Shown one piece after another: positions 55,655 through 64,000 of a stretch of DNA of 64,000 nt. Source of the DNA: Streptomyces sp. B21-083. Its GTDB lineage: Bacteria; Actinomycetota; Actinomycetes; Streptomycetales; Streptomycetaceae. A program made the translations under genes and the position numbers. How positions within the stretch are numbered: the first letter of the stretch is position 1; every line of letters begins with the position of its first letter. Where the stretch lies: positions 1,488,001 through 1,552,000 of the forward strand of contig NZ_JARUND010000001.1 in the NCBI RefSeq assembly GCF_036898825.1, written 5' to 3'. Under the pieces are notes generated by a model. That model was not told where the DNA came from and searched no databases. It saw only the letters and a program-made list of their open reading frames with translations.

Positions 55655-55704
55655 TGTCGCCCTGCATGCGTTCAGTTGTCCAACTGCCCCAGCGCGGAGG
55701 CGAC

Positions 55705-56142
55705 ATGGAAGATCTGGATCCCGAGGTGGTGCTGGGAATGGCCGCCCAGGCGACCGACGGCATAGTGATCATCGACGGCGAAGGACTGATCCGCTTCTGG
55801 AACCGGGGCGCTGAGCGCATCTTCGGGTTCTCGGCGGGCGACGTGGACGGTCGCAGTCTGGACGTCATCATCCCGGAGCGACACCGCAAGCGTCACTGGG
55901 ACGGCTTCCAGGAGGCCATGGACCGGGGCACGACCAAGTACGGCGACGCAGATCTGCTGAACGTTCCGGCGCTGGCGGCGGACGGCCGCAAGCTGTCCAT
56001 CGAGTTCAGCGTGGTACTCCTGCCTGCCCCCGACGGCAGCACGTACGTCGGTGCGGTGATCCGGGACGTCACCGCACGCCGCGAGCGCGAGCGGGAGCGG
56101 GAGTTGCTGCGGCGGCGGGCCGAGGCCGAGGCGACGGCCTGA
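55705..56142 (+). CDS. PAS-domain sensory protein
   Basis: 145 aa from the ATG at 55705 (GGAGG upstream). A single PAS domain fills it: VLGMAAQATDGIVIIDGEGLIRFWNRGAERIFGFSAGDVDGRSLDVIIP, then a PAC-like strand ending VGAVIRDVTARRERERERELLRRR, a charged helix. There is no output domain, so it must signal by binding a partner. It converges on formyl-CoA transferase and oxalyl-CoA decarboxylase genes. A link to oxalate use is plausible but rests on position. Confidence 0.87.
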   Translation: MEDLDPEVVLGMAAQATDGIVIIDGEGLIRFWNRGAERIFGFSAGDVDGRSLDVIIPERHRKRHWDGFQEAMDRGTTKYGDADLLNVPALAADGRKLSIEFSVVLLPAPDGSTYVGAVIRDVTARRERERERELLRRRAEAEATA

Positions 56143-56152
56143 ACTCGCCGGA

Positions 56153-56202
56153 CGGACGCGGAAGCGGCCGTGACCCGAGGGTCACGGCCGCTTCCGCGTC
56201 CG
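56153..56202. terminator. Perfect 23-bp bidirectional terminator
   Basis: 56153-56175 pairs without mismatch with 56180-56202 around a CGAG tetraloop, between the converging PAS and frc genes. Confidence 0.9.
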
Positions 56203-56246
56203 CAGGTCTCGTGGGACCCGGCCTCGTCGGACCCGGTCGCGTCGGG

Positions 56247-57503
56247 TCAGACGATGACGCCGCTCTCCTTCAGCCGGCCGATGGTCGCCTCGTCGTAGCC
56301 GAGTTCGACCAGCACCTCGGAGCTGTGCTCACCCAGCAGCGGGGCGCCGGCGATGTCCGGCTTGAAGGAGGAGAACTTCACCGGGCTGCCGACGGTCAGG
56401 TACGTACCCCGGCCCTTCTGCTCGACCTCGACGACCGTGCCGCTCTTGCGCAGGTCCTCGTCGTAGGCCAGCTCCTTCATGCTCATGACCGGGGCGCAGG
56501 GCACCTCCCACTCACGCAGGATGTTGACCGCCTCGTACTTGGTCTTGTCCGCGAGCCACTTCTCGATCTCGTCGAAGATCTCGAAGATGTGCGACTGGCG
56601 GGCGCGCGCGGTGGCGTACTCCGCGTCCTCGGCCCACTCGGGACGGCCGATCACCTCGGCGGTGCGCTTCCAGTTCTGCTCCTGGACGGTGAAGTAGATG
56701 TACGCGTTCGGGTCGGTCTCCCAGCCCTTGCACTTGAGCACCCACCCGGGCTGCCCACCGCCGCCCGCGTTGCCGCCGCGCGGTACGGCGTCGCCGAACT
56801 CGCCGTTCGGGTACTGCGGGTACTCCTCCAGGTGGCCGACCCGCTCCAGGCGCTGCTGGTCGCGCAGCTTGACCCGGCACAGGTTGAGTACGGCGTCCTG
56901 CATGGAGACGGAGACCTTCTGTCCCCTGCCCGTCCTGCCCCGGTCGATGATCGCAGTGAGGATGCCGATCGCCAGGTGCATCCCGGTGTTCGTGTCGCCG
57001 AGGGCGCCGCCGGAGATGGTCGGCGGGCCGTCCCAGAAGCCGGTGGTGGACGCGGCGCCGCCCGCGCACTGGGCGACGTTCTCGTAGACCTTGAGATCGT
57101 TCCAGGACGAGTCGTCGTTGAAGCCCTTGACCGAGCCGAATATCAGGCGCGGGTTGAGTTCCTGGATACGCTCCCAGGTCAGGCCCATGCGGTCCAGGGC
57201 GCCGGGGGCGAAGTTCTCCACCAGTACGTCGGCGTCGGTGATGAGCTTCTCCAGCACCTCCAGGCCCTCGGCGGTCTTGGTGTTGATGGCGAGGGAGCGC
57301 TTGTTGCTGTTGAGCATCGTGAAGTACAGCGCGTCGAGGTCCTCGATGTCCCGCAGCTGCTGGCGGGTGACGTCGCCGCCGTTGGGACGCTCCACCTTCA
57401 GGACGTCGGCACCGAACCAGGCGAGCAACTGTGTGCAGGCGGGACCGGCCTGGACCCCGGTGAAGTCGATCACCTTGATTCCGGCGAGCGGCTTTTCACT
57501 CAT
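56247..57503 (-). CDS. frc: Formyl-CoA:oxalate CoA-transferase
   Basis: 418 aa from the ATG at 57503 (AAGGA upstream). Class III CoA-transferase: [30 protein letters not shown] at the N-terminus, the catalytic Asp D170 in [18 protein letters not shown], and the mobile GGGGQPG glycine loop near residue 250. It moves CoA from formyl-CoA to oxalate, yielding oxalyl-CoA and formate. The next gene in the same direction upstream is oxc, 64 bp away, so oxc-frc form an operon and complete the oxalate cycle. Confidence 0.95.
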   Translation of the reverse strand: MSEKPLAGIKVIDFTGVQAGPACTQLLAWFGADVLKVERPNGGDVTRQQLRDIEDLDALYFTMLNSNKRSLAINTKTAEGLEVLEKLITDADVLVENFAPGALDRMGLTWERIQELNPRLIFGSVKGFNDDSSWNDLKVYENVAQCAGGAASTTGFWDGPPTISGGALGDTNTGMHLAIGILTAIIDRGRTGRGQKVSVSMQDAVLNLCRVKLRDQQRLERVGHLEEYPQYPNGEFGDAVPRGGNAGGGGQPGWVLKCKGWETDPNAYIYFTVQEQNWKRTAEVIGRPEWAEDAEYATARARQSHIFEIFDEIEKWLADKTKYEAVNILREWEVPCAPVMSMKELAYDEDLRKSGTVVEVEQKGRGTYLTVGSPVKFSSFKPDIAGAPLLGEHSSEVLVELGYDEATIGRLKESGVIV

Positions 57504-57567
57504 GTCTGCATCCTTTTCGTGAACGTACGTGAACGGAGCGGGAGTTCGAGACACAGAAGGGTCAGGG

Positions 57568-59316
57568 TCACTTCTTCGCGGCCGTGATGTTGCCGACGGT
57601 GATGCCCTTGGGGTTGAGGTGCGAGATGTGGCCGCTCTCGGTGCCGGCCGAGGGGTCGATCACGCAGTCGATGAGGGCCGGGCCGCCCGAGGCCAGCGCC
57701 TCCGTGAGGGCGACGGTGACCTCGGCGGGGGTGGTCGCGCGGTAGCCCTTGCCGCCGAACGCCTCGATCAGGAGGTCGTGGCGGGCCGCGCCCATAAGGG
57801 TCGTCGGCGAGGGGGCGTCGTCGTACGGGTTGACGTCGTCGCCCCGGTAGACGCCGCCGTTGTTCATGATCACGGTGATGACGGGCAGGTTGTAGCGGCA
57901 GATCGTCTCGATCTCGATGCCGCTGAACCCGAAGGCGCTGTCGCCCTCGACGGCGATGACCGGTGCGCCGCTCTCGACGGCGGCCGCGATGGCGTAACCC
58001 ATCCCGATGCCCATGACACCCCAGGTGCCGCTGTCGAGGCGGTGGCGCGGTACGTGCATGTCGATGACGTTGCGCGCGATGTCCAGGGCGTTGGCGCCCT
58101 CGTTGACGATGTACGTCTCCGGTCGCGCGCGCACGACGTCGCGTACGGCCTTCAGGGCGCCCATGAACTGCATGGGGTGCGGGTCGGCTTCGAGACGCAC
58201 CGCCATCTTGGCCACGTTCTGCGCCGAGCGGGCACCCAGTTCCTCGCGCCAGGCCGAAGGGGCCGTGATCCGGCCGGGTTTGGTCCGGTCGGCGAGTGCT
58301 TCGAGCACCGAGTCGATGTCGCCGACGAGCGGGGCGGCGATGGGCTGGTTGCTGTCGATCTCCTTGGAGTCGATGTCGATCTGAATGAACTTGGCGTCGG
58401 GGTTCCAGCCCGTCCGGCCATGGCCCAGCAGCCAGTTGAGGCGGGCGCCGATCAGCATCACGACGTCGGCCTTCTTCAGCGCCAGGGAGCGTGCGGTGGC
58501 CGCCGACTGCGGGTGGTCGTCGGGCAGCAGGCCCTTGGCCATCGACATCGGTACGTACGGGATGCCGGTGGACTCGATGAACTCGCGGACCCGGTCGTCG
58601 GCCTGCGCGTAGGCGGCGCCCTTGCCCAGGACGACCAACGGCCGCTCGGCGCCTGCCAGTAGCTCGATCGCGCGATCCACGGCCTCCGGCGCCGGCAGCT
58701 GGCGCGGGGCGGGGTCGACGAGACGGCTCAGCGTCTTCGCGCCATCCGCGGCGGGCATGATGGCGCCGAGCACGGCTGCGGGAATGTCGAGGTAGACGCC
58801 GCCGGGGCGCCCGGAGATCGCGGTGCGCAGGGCGCGGGCGATGCCCCGGCCGATGTCCTCGACGCGGCTGACCCGGTAGGCGGCCTTCACGAAGGGCTGC
58901 GCGGCGGCGAGTTGGTCCATCTCCTCGTAGTCGCCCTGTTTGAGGTCGACGAGGTGGCGTTCGCTGGAGCCGGAGATCTGGACCATCGGGAAGCAGTTGG
59001 TGGTCGCGTTGGCCAGGGCGACCAGACCGTTGAGGAAGCCGGGCGCCGACACGGTCAGTGCCACGCCGGGCTTCTTGTTGAGGTAGCCGGCCGCCGCAGC
59101 CGCGTGTCCGGCGTTGCTCTCGTGCCGGAAGCCGATGTAACGGATGCCCTGCGCCTGGGCGAGGCGGGCCAGGTCGGTGATCGGGATGCCGACCACGCCG
59201 TAGATGGTGTCGACGTCGTTCATCTTGAGCGCGTCGACGACCAGGTGGTACCCGTCGGTGAGCTCGGTCGGAACGTCGGCTGCTGCCGCGGTCTCCAGGG
59301 GCGAGGGGGCGGTCAT
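57568..59316 (-). CDS. oxc: Oxalyl-CoA decarboxylase
   Basis: 582 aa from the ATG at 59316 (AGGAGG 10 nt upstream). Thiamine diphosphate enzyme of the acetolactate synthase fold: [23 protein letters not shown] with the cofactor-activating Glu, central nucleotide domain ([18 protein letters not shown]), and the ThDP motif [21 protein letters not shown] followed by [10 protein letters not shown]. The tail [14 protein letters not shown] segment is typical of Oxc. It decarboxylates oxalyl-CoA to formyl-CoA and CO2. Divergent from an oxalyl-CoA synthetase gene across a 256-bp region with twin dyads. Confidence 0.96.
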   Translation of the reverse strand: MTAPSPLETAAAADVPTELTDGYHLVVDALKMNDVDTIYGVVGIPITDLARLAQAQGIRYIGFRHESNAGHAAAAAGYLNKKPGVALTVSAPGFLNGLVALANATTNCFPMVQISGSSERHLVDLKQGDYEEMDQLAAAQPFVKAAYRVSRVEDIGRGIARALRTAISGRPGGVYLDIPAAVLGAIMPAADGAKTLSRLVDPAPRQLPAPEAVDRAIELLAGAERPLVVLGKGAAYAQADDRVREFIESTGIPYVPMSMAKGLLPDDHPQSAATARSLALKKADVVMLIGARLNWLLGHGRTGWNPDAKFIQIDIDSKEIDSNQPIAAPLVGDIDSVLEALADRTKPGRITAPSAWREELGARSAQNVAKMAVRLEADPHPMQFMGALKAVRDVVRARPETYIVNEGANALDIARNVIDMHVPRHRLDSGTWGVMGIGMGYAIAAAVESGAPVIAVEGDSAFGFSGIEIETICRYNLPVITVIMNNGGVYRGDDVNPYDDAPSPTTLMGAARHDLLIEAFGGKGYRATTPAEVTVALTEALASGGPALIDCVIDPSAGTESGHISHLNPKGITVGNITAAKK

Positions 59317-59414
59317 GGTCCGAGGTCCTCCTTGGGCAGGTCCTGCCGGAGCGGCTACTTCCCTCACCATCCGCAGCGCGTCCGCCCACGTCCAAGACCC
59401 ATCGGCGACCAGCC

Positions 59415-59479
59415 GATAAACAGCGTCTATCGACCGCTGGTGGAGGCGTCGCCAACTCCCTTGATAGACGCCTGCTATC
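59415..59479. promoter_or_regulatory. Twin LysR-type dyads between oxc and the CoA ligase gene
   Basis: GATAAACAGCGTCTATC (59415-59431) and GATAGACGCCTGCTATC (59463-59479) are each GATA...TATC dyads and are inverted copies of one another (13 of 17 matches), 48 bp centre to centre. Each fits the T-N11-A style of LysR sites. The LysR gene at 61537-62472 is the obvious candidate binder. The pair could control both divergent oxalate genes. Confidence 0.6.
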
Positions 59480-59572
59480 GGCCGTTCACCAGTGCGTATT
59501 GGACGCCGGCCGCGAGTCGCCGCAGGCTCGCAGAGGACTGCTTCATCAGATCTGGCGCGAGGGGGTGGGGTC

Positions 59573-61147
59573 ATGGCGGTTCCGGCCGCGGCATCCGTGC
59601 GCGACGCGAACCGGTACCGGCCTCCGGCGCTCACGGGCCTCGTCGACCTCCTCGACCGGCAGGTACGGGAACGCCCGTACGCCCGGGCTCTGGTCGTCAC
59701 CGGCGAACGCGTGCACCTCTCCTACCGTGGCCTCGCCGCGCTCGCCGACGACGTGGCGGCCCGGCTCGGCCGTACGGGGCTGGGTCGGGGCGACGCGGTC
59801 GGTCTGATCTGTGCCAACACCGCTGAGTTCGTTGTGGCGTTGCTGGGTGCGGCGCGGGCCGGAGTGGTGGTCGCCCCGCTGGACCCGGCGCTTCCCGCGC
59901 TTCAGTTGGCGGCGCGAATAAAGGCGTTGGGTGCCCGGGCGGTACTGGTCGGGCCGTCGGTGTCCGACGTCGTGCTGCCGGTTCCCGTGTGGCCGCTGCG
60001 GGTTGACGCCTCCCGGGCGGGCACGGCGACAGTCATGCTCGACACCGGTGCCGCTCCCGAAGTGCCGGGTGCGGCGGGTGAGTTGTCTGAGCGGGACGCG
60101 CTCGTCCTGTTCACCGCGGGCACCACCGACCGGGCGAAGATGGTTCCGATCAGCCACAGCAACGTGGCAGCGTCCGTCCAAGGCATCTGCGTCACCTACG
60201 AGTTGAGCCCGGCTGACGCGACAGTGGCGGTGATGCCGTTCTTCCACGGCCACGGGCTGTTCGCGGCGCTGCTGGCCTCCCTGGCCAGCGGGGGATGTGT
60301 GCTGCTGCCCGAGCGGGGGAGGTTCTCGGCGGGTACGTTCTGGGACGACATGCGGGCCGTGTCCGCCACCTGGTTCACCGCGGTGCCGGCCATCCACGAG
60401 ATTCTGCTCGACCGTTCGGAGCGGGAGTACCCGGGGCCTCAGGCTCCGCCCCTGAAGTTCGTACGGAGTTGCAGCGCACCTCTCAACACGGCCACGCAGC
60501 GCGCGTTGGAGCGTACGTTCGGGGCGCCGCTGCTGTCGGCGTACGGGATGACCGAGTCCTCGCACCAGGCGACGAGCGAGCCGCTGCCCGAGCGTGGCGC
60601 GCTGAAGCAGGGGTCGGTCGGGCGGCCGACCGGGGTCGAGGTGCGGGTCGTCGACCGGAGGGGGCAGGCCTGTCCGGTGGGCGTCGAGGGCGAGGTGTGG
60701 GTGCACGGTCCTACCGTCGCCCGCGGGTATCTCGCCGACCGCGACGAGTCGGCGTACACCTTCGTCGACGGGTGGCTGCGTACCGGTGATCTGGGCACGC
60801 TGGACGCGGAGGGGTATCTGTCACTGACCGGGCGGATCAAGAACGTCATCAACCGGGGCGGGGAGAAGATCTCGCCCGAGCACGTCGAGGACATCCTCGC
60901 CGGTTGCCCGGGGGTCGCCGAGGCGGCCGTGTTCGCCGTGGCCGACGCGGTGTACGGACAGCGGGTCGGCGCCGCCGTGGTCGTGCGGGCGGGCGAGAGC
61001 GTGGGGGTCGCGGAGATCCTGCGGTACTGCCGCGACCGGCTGGCCCCGTTCGAGGTGCCCGACCGCCTGGACGTGGTCGCCGCCCTGCCACACACCGCCA
61101 AGGGCGGCCTGGACCGCAAGGCGGTGCAGGCCCGGTACGCACCCTGA
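59573..61147 (+). CDS. Oxalate-CoA ligase (oxalyl-CoA synthetase, AAE3/Pcs60-like)
   Basis: 524 aa from the ATG at 59573 (GGGGGTGGGG upstream). ANL-superfamily adenylate-forming enzyme: ATP motif LFTAGTTDRAKMVPISHSN, YGMTESSHQATSEPLPERG, GWLRTGDLG, and the C-terminal GGEKISPEHVEDIL and catalytic Lys in TAKGGLDRK. The SSHQATSEPLP and LKQGSVGRPTG segments are characteristic of Pcs60/AAE3 oxalyl-CoA synthetases. It activates oxalate to oxalyl-CoA using ATP, feeding Oxc independently of the CoA-transferase. Divergent from oxc. Confidence 0.9.
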   Translation: MAVPAAASVRDANRYRPPALTGLVDLLDRQVRERPYARALVVTGERVHLSYRGLAALADDVAARLGRTGLGRGDAVGLICANTAEFVVALLGAARAGVVVAPLDPALPALQLAARIKALGARAVLVGPSVSDVVLPVPVWPLRVDASRAGTATVMLDTGAAPEVPGAAGELSERDALVLFTAGTTDRAKMVPISHSNVAASVQGICVTYELSPADATVAVMPFFHGHGLFAALLASLASGGCVLLPERGRFSAGTFWDDMRAVSATWFTAVPAIHEILLDRSEREYPGPQAPPLKFVRSCSAPLNTATQRALERTFGAPLLSAYGMTESSHQATSEPLPERGALKQGSVGRPTGVEVRVVDRRGQACPVGVEGEVWVHGPTVARGYLADRDESAYTFVDGWLRTGDLGTLDAEGYLSLTGRIKNVINRGGEKISPEHVEDILAGCPGVAEAAVFAVADAVYGQRVGAAVVVRAGESVGVAEILRYCRDRLAPFEVPDRLDVVAALPHTAKGGLDRKAVQARYAP

Positions 61148-61159
61148 GCTGGGCAACGA

Positions 61160-61580
61160 GCGCGCGAGGAAGAGATCCGGTGAGGCTCGTCGCGGGCGGG
61201 ACTGGACGGCGGCCGCTGCTGACCCGATACACGCCCCTTCACCGGACTCACCGCACCCGCCGCTCGCCCGTCGGCGAGGCCACCAGGCTCACGGCTGCGT
61301 AGACGAAGACAGCCACCCCCGGCGACACCCCTCCCGACGAGCCGGAACCGGGAAGCTACTGCCGACCCGACACGCGCCCCCCACCAGGCTCACCGCACGC
61401 GGCACTCGTCCGTTGGCCGGGGCGGCGAGCTGACGGGTGTGTGGGCGAAGAGAGTCGTCCCGGTGTGAGGCCCCTCGCGACGGGCCGGAACCGGGGGAAG
61501 TACTGCCGGCCCGACACGCGCCCCCGCCCGCCGGGCTCACCGCACGCGGTGTTCGGTTGTCGGCAGGGGGCGGGTGAAGA
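61160..61580. repeat. Three imperfect ~145-bp tandem repeats
   Basis: The 389-bp gap between the CoA ligase and LysR genes has no gene. It is filled by three diverged copies marked by GACCCGA(T/C)ACACG-like and CTCACCGCAC(G/C)C anchors at 61247, 61389 and 61536 (steps 142 and 147 bp). The third copy runs into the last codons of the LysR gene (stop at 61537). The flanking CCGGAACCGGG and CGGG(T/C)GA patches repeat as well. Confidence 0.75.
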
Positions 61581-62472
61581 GGTCGTCCAGGGACAGGGCT
61601 GTCGCGGCGTTGACGAACGCGCGGGCGGCGACCGATCCGGGGGTGGCCGCGTGGATCGCCACCGAGACCTGGGCGCCCGCCTCCGGGTCGACCAGGGGAA
61701 GGGCCAACGTACGGCCTACGACGGGCATGGCGCGCAGCCAGGTGTGCGGGACGATGCTCGCCCAACCGCCGCCGCCCACATGGGCGTAGAGGGACGCGAT
61801 GGAGTCCGTCTCGACCTGCGGGGTCACCACGAACCCCTTCTGCGCGAACACCGTGTCCACGATCTGCCGGATCCGCATGTCGGGTGTCAGCAGCGCGAGC
61901 GGCAGTTGGGCCGCGTCCGCCCAGGTCACGGTGGCGGACTGGGCGACGAGTTGGTCGTCCGACACCAGCAGCATGTACCGCTCCTGGTAGAGGGGGACGA
62001 CCTGCAGGCCCTCCTGGTCGCCGGGATCGAAGTGGGCGATCGCCACGTCCAGTTCGTAGTCGCGCAGTTGGCGGTGGAGTTCCTTCGTGGAAAGGCGGGA
62101 ACGGACCTGCACCTTGGCCAGCGGGTGCGCCGCGCAGAACGCGGCCACGGGAAGCGCCAGGGTCGTGGACGCGGTGGGGTCGGTGCCCAGGCGCAGTGTT
62201 CCCGTGATGCCGGACTGCACGGCGGCCACCTCGGCCTTGAACGCGTCCTGTTCGGCGAGGATGCGCTTGGCCCAGACGACGAGGCGTTCACCTTCCGGGG
62301 TGAGGCCCTGGTAGTTGTGGCCGCGGTTGATCAGCGTGACGTTCAACTCCCGCTCCAGCTTGGCGATCGCCGCCGAGAGCGCCGGCTGGGACACGTAGCA
62401 GGACTCCGCCGCCCGGGCGAAGTGCCGTTCCCTCGCCACCGCCACGAAGTACTCAAGCTGCCGGAACAGCAT
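61537..62472 (-). CDS. LysR-family regulator of formate/oxalate genes
   Basis: 311 aa. Helix-turn-helix: MLFRQLEYFVAVARERHFARAAESCYVSQPALSAAIAKLERELNV. The periplasmic-binding-like effector domain starts at LRLGTDPTASTTLALPVAAF. It is 94 bp downstream of the formate dehydrogenase delta-subunit gene on the same strand, and close to the divergent oxalate promoter with two LysR-type dyads. LysR regulators next to fds genes are common. The effector may be oxalate or formate (inference). Confidence 0.9.
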   Translation of the reverse strand: MLFRQLEYFVAVARERHFARAAESCYVSQPALSAAIAKLERELNVTLINRGHNYQGLTPEGERLVVWAKRILAEQDAFKAEVAAVQSGITGTLRLGTDPTASTTLALPVAAFCAAHPLAKVQVRSRLSTKELHRQLRDYELDVAIAHFDPGDQEGLQVVPLYQERYMLLVSDDQLVAQSATVTWADAAQLPLALLTPDMRIRQIVDTVFAQKGFVVTPQVETDSIASLYAHVGGGGWASIVPHTWLRAMPVVGRTLALPLVDPEAGAQVSVAIHAATPGSVAARAFVNAATALSLDDLFTRPLPTTEHRVR

Positions 62473-62566
62473 GAACGGTTCCTCTCTGTCCGGGGCCGCC
62501 CCAGCGTACGCGGCACCTCCCCCGCGATGATCTACAGGGGAGACGGCGCGTGTCCGACCCGGCGGG

Positions 62567-62782
62567 TCAGCGCAGGAGCTTCACCGCGGCGACGACGAGC
62601 GGGTCGAGACCGTCCGCTCCGGCGTCGACGAACTCGTACAACCGCGTACGCATGCGCGGGTCCCAGAACTTCCCCACGTGTCCCGCGATCGCCTCGGCGG
62701 CCAACTCACTCGGCAGGTGGCCGTGGTTCGCGGCGATGTCGTTGGCCATCCGGCGCTCCGGTGGTACGGCGGCTGCGACCAT
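62567..62782 (-). CDS. fdsD: Formate dehydrogenase delta subunit
   Basis: 71 aa. FdsD-like: PPERRMANDIAANHGHLPSELAAEAIAGHVGKFWDPRMRTRLYEF ends near GLDPLVVAAVKLL. The subunit is small, has no cofactor motif, and is needed for maturation or stability of NAD-linked molybdenum formate dehydrogenases. It starts 1 bp after the alpha-subunit stop. Confidence 0.9.
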   Translation of the reverse strand: MVAAAVPPERRMANDIAANHGHLPSELAAEAIAGHVGKFWDPRMRTRLYEFVDAGADGLDPLVVAAVKLLR

Positions 62783-62783
62783 G

Positions 62784-64000
62784 TCAGTCCACCACCATGA
62801 CCATGTCGTCCGCCGCCGGTTCGGCTTCGGCCGCCCGCGTCGGGCGGGCGAGGCCGACCTGTACGGCGGTCACCTTGTACTCCGGGCAGTTGGTCGCCCA
62901 GTCGGAGTTCTCCGTGGTCACCACGTTGGCGCCGGTCACGGGATGGTGGAACGTGGTGTAGACGACCCCGGTGGGCATCCGATCGGAGATCTCCGCGCGC
63001 AGCGACGTCTGTCCGACGCGGCTGGCGAGGGTGACCATGTCGCCGTTCTTGATGCCCCGGTCCTCGGCGTCGTGCGGGTGCAGTTCGAGGATGTCCTCGG
63101 GGTGCCAGGCGACGTTGCCGGTACGACGGGTCTGCGCGCCGACGTTGTACTGGCTGAGGATGCGTCCCGTCGTCAAAACCAACGGGAAGCGCCGCGTGCT
63201 GCGTTCGTTGGTCGGCACGTAGGAGGTGACCACGAACCGGCCCTTGCCGCGCACGAATTCGTCGACGTGCATGATGGGCGTCCCTTCCGGCGCCTCCTCG
63301 TTGCACGGCCACTGGATGCTGCCGAGCTTGTCCAGCAGCTCGAAGGAGACACCGGTGAAGGTCGGGGTGACCGACGCGATCTCGTCCATGATCTGGCTCG
63401 GACGGTCGTACGCCATCGGGTAGCCCATGGCGGTGGCGATCTCGCTGACGATCTCCCACTCGTGCTTGCCCGTCTTCGGCTTCATCACCGCGCGCACCCG
63501 GTTGATCCGGCGTTCGGCGTTGGTGAACGTGCCGTCCTTCTCCAGGAACGACGCCCCGGGCAGGAAGACATGGGCGAACTTGGCCGTCTCGTTGAGGAAC
63601 AGGTCCTGTACGACGACCAGTTCCATCGCTTCGAGCGCGGCGGTGACGTGCCCCAGGTTGGGATCCGACTGCGCGATGTCCTCACCGTGGACGAACAGGC
63701 CGCGGAAGGTGCCGTCGATCGCCGCGTCGAACATGTTCGGGATACGAAGTCCCGGTTCGGCCAGGAGGGTTCCTCCCCAGAGGTTCTCGAAGACGGTACG
63801 CACCGCGTCGTCGGAGACATGGCGATAGCCGGGGAGTTCGTGCGGGAACGAGCCCATGTCACAGGAGCCCTGCACGTTGTTCTGGCCGCGCAGGGGGTTC
63901 ACGCCGACGCCGTCCCGGCCGATGTTGCCGCACGCCATCGCGAGGTTGGCCATTCCCATGACCATGGTCGAGCCCTGACTGTGCTCGGTGACGCCGAGGC
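62784..64000 (-). CDS. fdhF: Formate dehydrogenase alpha (molybdopterin) subunit, 3'-part only
   Basis: The last ~405 codons of a large molybdenum/tungsten-pterin oxidoreductase; the start lies beyond the right edge. Visible: GVGVNPLRGQNNVQGSCDMGS, the pterin-binding loop; FLNETAKFAHVFLPGASFLEKDGTFTNAERRINRVR; and the C-terminal molydopterin-dinucleotide domain with LTTGRILSQYNVGAQTRRT and HPVTGANVVTTENSDW. With the delta subunit this is the FdsA/FdhF type that oxidises formate to CO2 with NAD. It removes the formate made by the oxalate genes. Confidence 0.93.
   Translation of the reverse strand, partial: LGVTEHSQGSTMVMGMANLAMACGNIGRDGVGVNPLRGQNNVQGSCDMGSFPHELPGYRHVSDDAVRTVFENLWGGTLLAEPGLRIPNMFDAAIDGTFRGLFVHGEDIAQSDPNLGHVTAALEAMELVVVQDLFLNETAKFAHVFLPGASFLEKDGTFTNAERRINRVRAVMKPKTGKHEWEIVSEIATAMGYPMAYDRPSQIMDEIASVTPTFTGVSFELLDKLGSIQWPCNEEAPEGTPIMHVDEFVRGKGRFVVTSYVPTNERSTRRFPLVLTTGRILSQYNVGAQTRRTGNVAWHPEDILELHPHDAEDRGIKNGDMVTLASRVGQTSLRAEISDRMPTGVVYTTFHHPVTGANVVTTENSDWATNCPEYKVTAVQVGLARPTRAAEAEPAADDMVMVVD

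Overview
The window is high-GC actinomycete chromosome, almost certainly Streptomyces. Coding density is high, third codon positions are nearly all G or C, GTG starts are common and genes are often coupled by ATGA overlaps. Family content points the same way: an XRE/DUF397/anti-sigma-like trio, F420-type PPOX protein, SCO5389-family protein, OpcA and a short Gnd.

Layout. 0-4.8 kb: tail of an MHS-type MFS transporter, an IclR regulator, a secreted GH16-CBM6 beta-glucanase behind a LacI-type palindrome, and an AraC regulator. 4.95-13.9 kb: a central-carbon operon tkt-tal-zwf-opcA-pgi-gnd-phosphatase with overlapping or near-touching genes, closed by a strong hairpin. 14-24.6 kb: a pentapeptide-like membrane protein, a quinate/shikimate catabolic set (3-dehydroshikimate dehydratase, shikimate dehydrogenase, TetR, MFS), a PPOX protein, a TetR/MFS efflux pair with two perfect palindromic operators, and a beta-lactamase-like hydrolase. 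24.7-29.2 kb: a four-gene operon with ATGA junctions throughout (OCD/mu-crystallin, DAO-type oxidoreductase, two saccharopine dehydrogenase types), which suggests a lysine-pipecolate-saccharopine route.

29.3-37 kb holds the most unusual system: a GTP cyclohydrolase II with Met in place of the catalytic Tyr (the FAPy-forming variant), a creatininase-family amidohydrolase, a PTPS fold lacking its catalytic triad, a GT4 glycosyltransferase, a methyltransferase, a zinc-less MDR dehydrogenase, a flippase-like membrane protein, a CDP-alcohol phosphatidyltransferase, and an 86-codon ORF with ATGA junctions at both ends. Together they suggest synthesis and membrane anchoring or export of a pteridine- or diaminopyrimidine-derived glycolipid of unknown structure.

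37-46.8 kb: YcnI and a His/Met-rich membrane protein (copper), galU, an MFS exporter, an ABC uptake system with a fused double permease and no ATPase nearby, a GNAT, and a P-loop protein with an SCO5389-family protein. Two Zur-like boxes lie here. 47-55.5 kb: a group-2 sigma factor, TetR debris, a YhgE/Pip-like membrane protein, soluble transhydrogenase SthA, the XRE trio, tRNA-Leu(GAG), a GntR regulator and a PanE-like reductase. 55.7-64 kb: an oxalate-to-CO2 module (PAS protein, frc, oxc, oxalyl-CoA synthetase, LysR, formate dehydrogenase delta and alpha subunits); the alpha subunit runs off the right edge.

All assignments come from reading motifs and context. No database search was run. 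Comparisons with S. coelicolor are from memory and are marked as such.
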